Below, piece after piece: positions 60,504 through 64,000 of a stretch of 64,000 nt of DNA (positions within the stretch are counted from its first letter, which is position 1; the number at the start of each line of letters is the position of its first letter). Location: the NCBI RefSeq assembly GCF_029945535.1, contig NZ_JAQSCU010000010.1, positions 319,290 through 383,289 of the forward strand, written 5' to 3'. Below the pieces are notes generated by a model. It worked only from the letters and a program-made list of their open reading frames with translations, had not been told where the DNA came from and did no database searches. The stretch is from Methylotenera sp. Lineage in GTDB: Bacteria > Pseudomonadota > Gammaproteobacteria > Burkholderiales > Methylophilaceae. The translations under genes were made by a program, and so were the position numbers.

Positions 60504-61436
60504 TTATTGAATAGCCGCGGTGAGTTCGGGGATGACATCGAACAAGTCCGCGACAAGGCCATAGTCCGCCACTTGGAAGATAGGCGCATCAGGATCTTGA
60601 TTGATAGCCACCACAATCTTACTATCTCTCATGCCATAGGTATGTTGAATGGCACCAGACACACCAACTGCAATATACAATTCAGGCGCTACAACAACAC
60701 CGGTCTGACCCACTTGAATATCGTTAGGTGCGTAGCCTGCATCCACGGCTGCACGTGTTGCACCTAGTGCGGCGCCTAATTTATAAGCTAATGGTGATAG
60801 CACTTGTTCAAATTTCTCTGCGCTACCAAGTGATCTGCCGCCAGATACGACAATTTTGGCTGAACCTAAAGGTGGTCGGTCTGACTGACTGCGAACTTCA
60901 GATTTCCAACTAGCTTTTTTGAAAGCAGCAGGTGTTTCGGTACTTGTAATTTCAGCATTCCCACCAAGACTTGCCGCAGTAAAGTTGCTGCCATGCACTG
61001 TCAGCAATTGAACAGCATCAGTGCTTTGTATCGTGGTTAATACATTACCTGCATATGTCGAGCGAACGTAGGTATTATCAGCTTTGATTTCCAACACGTC
61101 GGAAATCATCGCTACATCTAGCAATGCAGATAAGCGTGGCAATGCATTTTTACTAAATGAGGAGTGCGCCGCAAGTATGACGTCATAGCCTTCACTGATA
61201 GATGCAACTAAGTTAGCAATGTCTTCTGCTAAAGGATGAGCGAGGTGAGCCGCATTTGCATGCACCACACGTTCAACGCCATGAATAGAAGCAGCCTGTT
61301 GCACAACTGCATCAGCGCTATGGCCGGCAACTAAAACGTGAATAGGTGAGTTCCAAAATTGCGCTGCAGTCACGGCTTGATGTACGGAAGAACTTAATTG
61401 AAGGCCATCATGTTCCGCTAGAATTAAAATTTTCAT
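60504..61436 (-). CDS. etfA: electron transfer flavoprotein alpha subunit
   Basis: A 310-residue FAD-binding subunit. The C-terminal signature region has VVSGGRSLGSAEKFEQ, GATRAAVDAGYAP, GVSGAIQHTYGMRDS and VAINQDPDAPIFQVADYG. With EtfB it accepts electrons from flavin dehydrogenases, in methylotrophs including amine dehydrogenases, and passes them to ETF-QO, encoded nearby. It overlaps etfB. Confidence 0.97.
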   Translation of the reverse strand: MKILILAEHDGLQLSSSVHQAVTAAQFWNSPIHVLVAGHSADAVVQQAASIHGVERVVHANAAHLAHPLAEDIANLVASISEGYDVILAAHSSFSKNALPRLSALLDVAMISDVLEIKADNTYVRSTYAGNVLTTIQSTDAVQLLTVHGSNFTAASLGGNAEITSTETPAAFKKASWKSEVRSQSDRPPLGSAKIVVSGGRSLGSAEKFEQVLSPLAYKLGAALGATRAAVDAGYAPNDIQVGQTGVVVAPELYIAVGVSGAIQHTYGMRDSKIVVAINQDPDAPIFQVADYGLVADLFDVIPELTAAIQ

Positions 61437-62185
61437 ACTAAAATCCCTTCATGCGAGCGTAATTTATTGAGAAGCTCTTCAACACTATTTACTTTAATAC
61501 CAGCTTTTCTTACCGCTGGTTCACTTACTTGTATTAACTTAAGGCGTGCATCTAAATTCACACCAAGCTCAGCTGCGTTAATCGTTTCAATCGGCTTTTT
61601 TCTGGCCATCATTAAGTTTGGTAGTTTCACAAAACGTGGTTCATTTAAGCGCAAATCCGCTGTAATCACTGCAGGTAAAGCTAAAGCAAGCGTTTCTGTT
61701 CCGCCATCTACCTCACGAGTGACTGTGACCTCTTCACCTTCAATTTGTAGCGTGGATGCGAATGTGCCTTGTGGATAATCCAAAAGCGCAGCTAACATTT
61801 GCCCAGTTTGGCCTGCATCATCGTCAATCGCTTGTTTGCCAAGGATGATAAGGTTTGGTTGTTCACGTGTAACAATAGACTTTAATAGCTTAGCAACTGC
61901 TAATGGTTGTAAATCAGCGCTGGCCTCTATCAGAATGGCGCGATCCGCACCCATTGCCAATGAATGACGAAGTACATCTTGATTCGCTGATGTGCCTAGA
62001 GAAACAGCAACAACTTCTGTAGCGACACCTTTTTCTTTTAAGCGTAAAGCTTCTTCAAGTGCATTCTCATCAAAAGGGTTAATGCCCATTTTGACGCCCT
62101 CGATATCCACATCAGAACCATCTGGTTTGATGCGTACTTTAATGTTGTAATCTACTACTCGTTTGACTGCGACTAATATTTTCAT
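61433..62185 (-). CDS. etfB: electron transfer flavoprotein beta subunit
   Basis: A 250-residue AMP-binding subunit of ETF. It begins KILVAVKRVVDYNIKVR and has KMGINPFDENALEEALRL, GKQAIDDDAGQTGQM and VTREVDGGTE, the beta-subunit signature. Its end overlaps the etfA start by four bases. The promoter lies in the gap shared with the divergent LysR gene. Confidence 0.97.
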   Translation of the reverse strand: MKILVAVKRVVDYNIKVRIKPDGSDVDIEGVKMGINPFDENALEEALRLKEKGVATEVVAVSLGTSANQDVLRHSLAMGADRAILIEASADLQPLAVAKLLKSIVTREQPNLIILGKQAIDDDAGQTGQMLAALLDYPQGTFASTLQIEGEEVTVTREVDGGTETLALALPAVITADLRLNEPRFVKLPNLMMARKKPIETINAAELGVNLDARLKLIQVSEPAVRKAGIKVNSVEELLNKLRSHEGILV

Positions 62186-62220
62186 GACAGTTTCCTTTGC
62201 AATTGCTGTGCATTCTACAC

Positions 62221-62281
62221 TAGCGTATAATATATACTAAATGGATTATAATGATTATATATATCTATTGTATAGATATAT
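62221..62281. promoter_or_regulatory. AT-rich palindromes between etfB and lysR
   Basis: A perfect 10-bp inverted repeat, ATATATCTAT / ATAGATATAT with a three-base spacer, occupies 62259-62281. A second, imperfect palindrome TAGCGTATAATATATACTA lies at 62221-62239. The position and T-N11-A geometry suit LysR autoregulation and control of etfBA. Confidence 0.5.
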
Positions 62282-62299
62282 CAATTTGGTATTAAGCAC

Positions 62300-63166
62300 A
62301 TGAAATATAGCTTACGACAACTTGAGATTTTTGTTGCAATTAGCCGTACAGAGAGCGTGTCGCGTGCGTCTGAGGCATTGTCACTTTCACAGTCTGCAAC
62401 GAGTACTGCGCTCAGCGAACTTGAGCGGCAATTCGATTTGCAGCTTTTCGATCGCGTCGGTAAATCTTTACGCATTAATGAAACAGGGCAGCAATTGTTG
62501 CCAAGAGCCGTTGAGTTACTTGATAGAGCCAAAGAAATAGAGAACCTGTTGCAAGGACATGCTGGTTTTGGGCATATGAGAATTGGTGCAACACTTACTG
62601 TCGGCAATTACCTAGCGACGATTCTGGTTGCCAGATTTTTACAGGAGCACCCTGAGAGCCGCATACAATTAAAGGTGCATAATACCAGTACGATAGTGCA
62701 GCAGATAGCCAATCATGAATTAGACTTAGGTTTAATCGAGGGTGATTGCAATCACCCTGATATTGAGGTTCAGCCATGGATAGCTGATGAGCTTGTTGTG
62801 TTTAGTGCACCAAATCATTCATTGGCTGGCCAGCGTAAAGTTTCTATGGAGCAACTACTTCAAGAAGACTGGATTTTGCGTGAAAAGGGTTCCGGTACGC
62901 GCGAAACGTTTGACCGAGCATTTCATAGTCATCACTCTGAGCTTAAAATCAGGTTAGAGTTAGAGCATACCGAAGCGATTAAACGTGCCGTAGAATCTGG
63001 GCTTGGCATTGGGTGTATTTCACGCTTAGCGCTAAAAGATGCTTTTCGCCGCGGCAGCTTGGTCGCTATTTCCACGCCTAATTTGGACTTGAGTCGTTTC
63101 TTTTATTTTCTGTGGCATAAGCAGAAAATCATAAATATCAAACGACTGGGGTTCGGGAATTTTTAA
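62300..63166 (+). CDS. LysR-family transcriptional regulator
   Basis: A 288-residue LTTR. The N-terminal winged helix shows LRQLEIFVAISRTESVSRASEALSLSQSATSTALSELE-type pattern, and the effector domain (about 90-285) has the typical IRIGATLTVGNYLA, GLIEG and VESGLGIGCIS. It is of the CysB/CbbR-like class that senses small metabolites. It is divergent from etfBA, which it probably regulates (inference). Confidence 0.92.
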   Translation: MKYSLRQLEIFVAISRTESVSRASEALSLSQSATSTALSELERQFDLQLFDRVGKSLRINETGQQLLPRAVELLDRAKEIENLLQGHAGFGHMRIGATLTVGNYLATILVARFLQEHPESRIQLKVHNTSTIVQQIANHELDLGLIEGDCNHPDIEVQPWIADELVVFSAPNHSLAGQRKVSMEQLLQEDWILREKGSGTRETFDRAFHSHHSELKIRLELEHTEAIKRAVESGLGIGCISRLALKDAFRRGSLVAISTPNLDLSRFFYFLWHKQKIINIKRLGFGNF

Positions 63167-63278
63167 ATTTATGCAAGCGTTTGACTGTAGGTGTTGAGCG
63201 AAGTGACTTGGTTAATCTGCCAGAAATTGCTTAGCCAGAAATAGACTACCAGAATAGACTGAAGAATACAGAAGGATA

Positions 63279-64000
63279 ATGATGCAACGTGACGTGATGA
63301 ATTATGATGTTTTGATTGTAGGTGCTGGCCCGTCCGGGCTTGCTGCGGCAATTAGACTTAAGCAACTTGCCAATGAAACTGGCAAAGAGTTAAGTGTATG
63401 CGTCCTTGAAAAAGGCGCAGAAGTTGGCGCACATATACTCTCAGGCGCGGTGATAGACCCCATTGCATTAAACGAACTCATCCCAGATTGGGAGGAGCAG
63501 GGTGCGCCTCTCAATACTCCAGTTCAAGATGATGAGTTTCTGATACTAAGTGAAACAAAATCTTGGTCAATCCCGCACCGCTTAATGCCACCTTTGATGA
63601 ACAATCAAGGTAATTACATTGCCAGCTTAGGCGATGTATGTCGATGGCTGGGCGAGCAAGCTGAAGCCTTGGGTGTTGAAATTTACGCGGGCTTTTCTGC
63701 ACAAGAAATGCTTTATGACGAACAGGATAAAGTCGTCGGCATCATTACTGGTGATATGGGACGAGATGCTACTGGTCAGCCAACTGCACAATTCACAGCG
63801 GGTATTGAAATCAGAGCGCCCTATACCTTAATCGCAGAAGGCACTCGCGGCTCACTTACGCGCGAGCTAGAAAGTCATTTTGATTTACGCAAAAATTCAT
63901 CTCCACAGAAGTATGGTTTAGGTTTTAAAGAGGTTTGGCGTATTCCTGCTGAGCAGCATAGTAAAGGCTTGGTTCAGCATAGCCTAGGATGGCCGCTAAA
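63279..64000 (+). CDS. electron transfer flavoprotein-ubiquinone oxidoreductase (N-terminal part)
   Basis: The first 240 codons of ETF-QO, open to the window end without a stop. FAD-binding NYDVLIVGAGPSGLAAAIRL, then LEKGAEVGAHILSGAVIDP, MPPLMNNQGNYI, LGDVCRWLGEQAEALGVEIY and EGTRGSLTREL match the family closely. The protein reduces ubiquinone with electrons from EtfAB; the iron-sulfur domain lies beyond the window. GAAGGAT precedes the tandem ATGs at 63279/63282. Confidence 0.93.
   Translation, partial: MMQRDVMNYDVLIVGAGPSGLAAAIRLKQLANETGKELSVCVLEKGAEVGAHILSGAVIDPIALNELIPDWEEQGAPLNTPVQDDEFLILSETKSWSIPHRLMPPLMNNQGNYIASLGDVCRWLGEQAEALGVEIYAGFSAQEMLYDEQDKVVGIITGDMGRDATGQPTAQFTAGIEIRAPYTLIAEGTRGSLTRELESHFDLRKNSSPQKYGLGFKEVWRIPAEQHSKGLVQHSLGWPL

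Overview
The window looks like chromosomal DNA of a motile, low-to-moderate GC betaproteobacterium, most likely a methylotroph of the Methylophilaceae (Methylotenera-like). This is inferred from gene content: an enteric-like fli cluster with fliE divergent from fliF, a stress set of BON, CsbD, DUF883 and YqjE/YqjK proteins, a PQQ-type sugar dehydrogenase, and EtfBA with ETF-ubiquinone oxidoreductase. There is no rRNA, tRNA, CRISPR array, insertion sequence or prophage that I can see.

Layout. 1-0.8 kb: a NarL-type response regulator behind a textbook sigma-54 promoter. 1.1-14 kb: a surface-modification island. It starts with a 1275-residue TPR / GT41 (O-GlcNAc-transferase-like) / second glycosyltransferase / TPR fusion. 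A tightly packed phosphonate pathway follows: PEP mutase with an N-terminal cytidylyltransferase, phosphonopyruvate decarboxylase, an aminotransferase, a second cytidylyltransferase and a methyltransferase. Then come a CDP-glycerol-phosphotransferase-like protein with TPRs, a methyltransferase with a kinase-like tail, and a GT9 glycosyltransferase. Read together, the genes could make 2-aminoethylphosphonate, possibly N-methylated, activate it with CTP and attach it to a protein-linked glycan.

14-32 kb: an envelope and stress island. It has a hybrid kinase / response regulator / Crp-Fnr operon, PagP, a collagen-like lipoprotein, ferritin-like, CsbD, YqjD/E/K-like, BON, entericidin and cardiolipin-synthase-like proteins. 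Seven copies of a 16-18 bp motif, consensus TGTRCGYTARCGYACAGA, sit 66-141 bp upstream of these transcription units. In six of the seven the TGT...ACAGA orientation clearly faces the gene. The motif has Crp/Fnr half-site geometry (TGTRC-N6-GYACA), so the locally encoded Crp/Fnr protein is the natural candidate regulator.

32-35 kb: HU, a small unknown protein and a secreted trypsin-like protease with TPRs. 35-53.5 kb: flagellar genes fliC-flaG-fliDST, a FliK-like and an FlhB-C-like gene, fliE (reverse), fliFGHIJK, fliLMNOPQR and a YcgR/PilZ brake. Tandem sigma-28 promoters precede fliC and another precedes fliD. 53.5-59.5 kb: ynfA, a degenerate EAL-HDOD protein, rlmF, an EF-hand protein, a palindromic repeat and a two-component system. 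59.7-64 kb: fpr, etfA, etfB, a divergent LysR regulator and the first 722 bp of ETF-QO, which runs off the window.

The two most interesting systems are the phosphonate/TPR-glycosyltransferase island, whose acceptor might be the short Ser/Thr-rich flagellin or another surface protein, and the apparent single-motif stress regulon.
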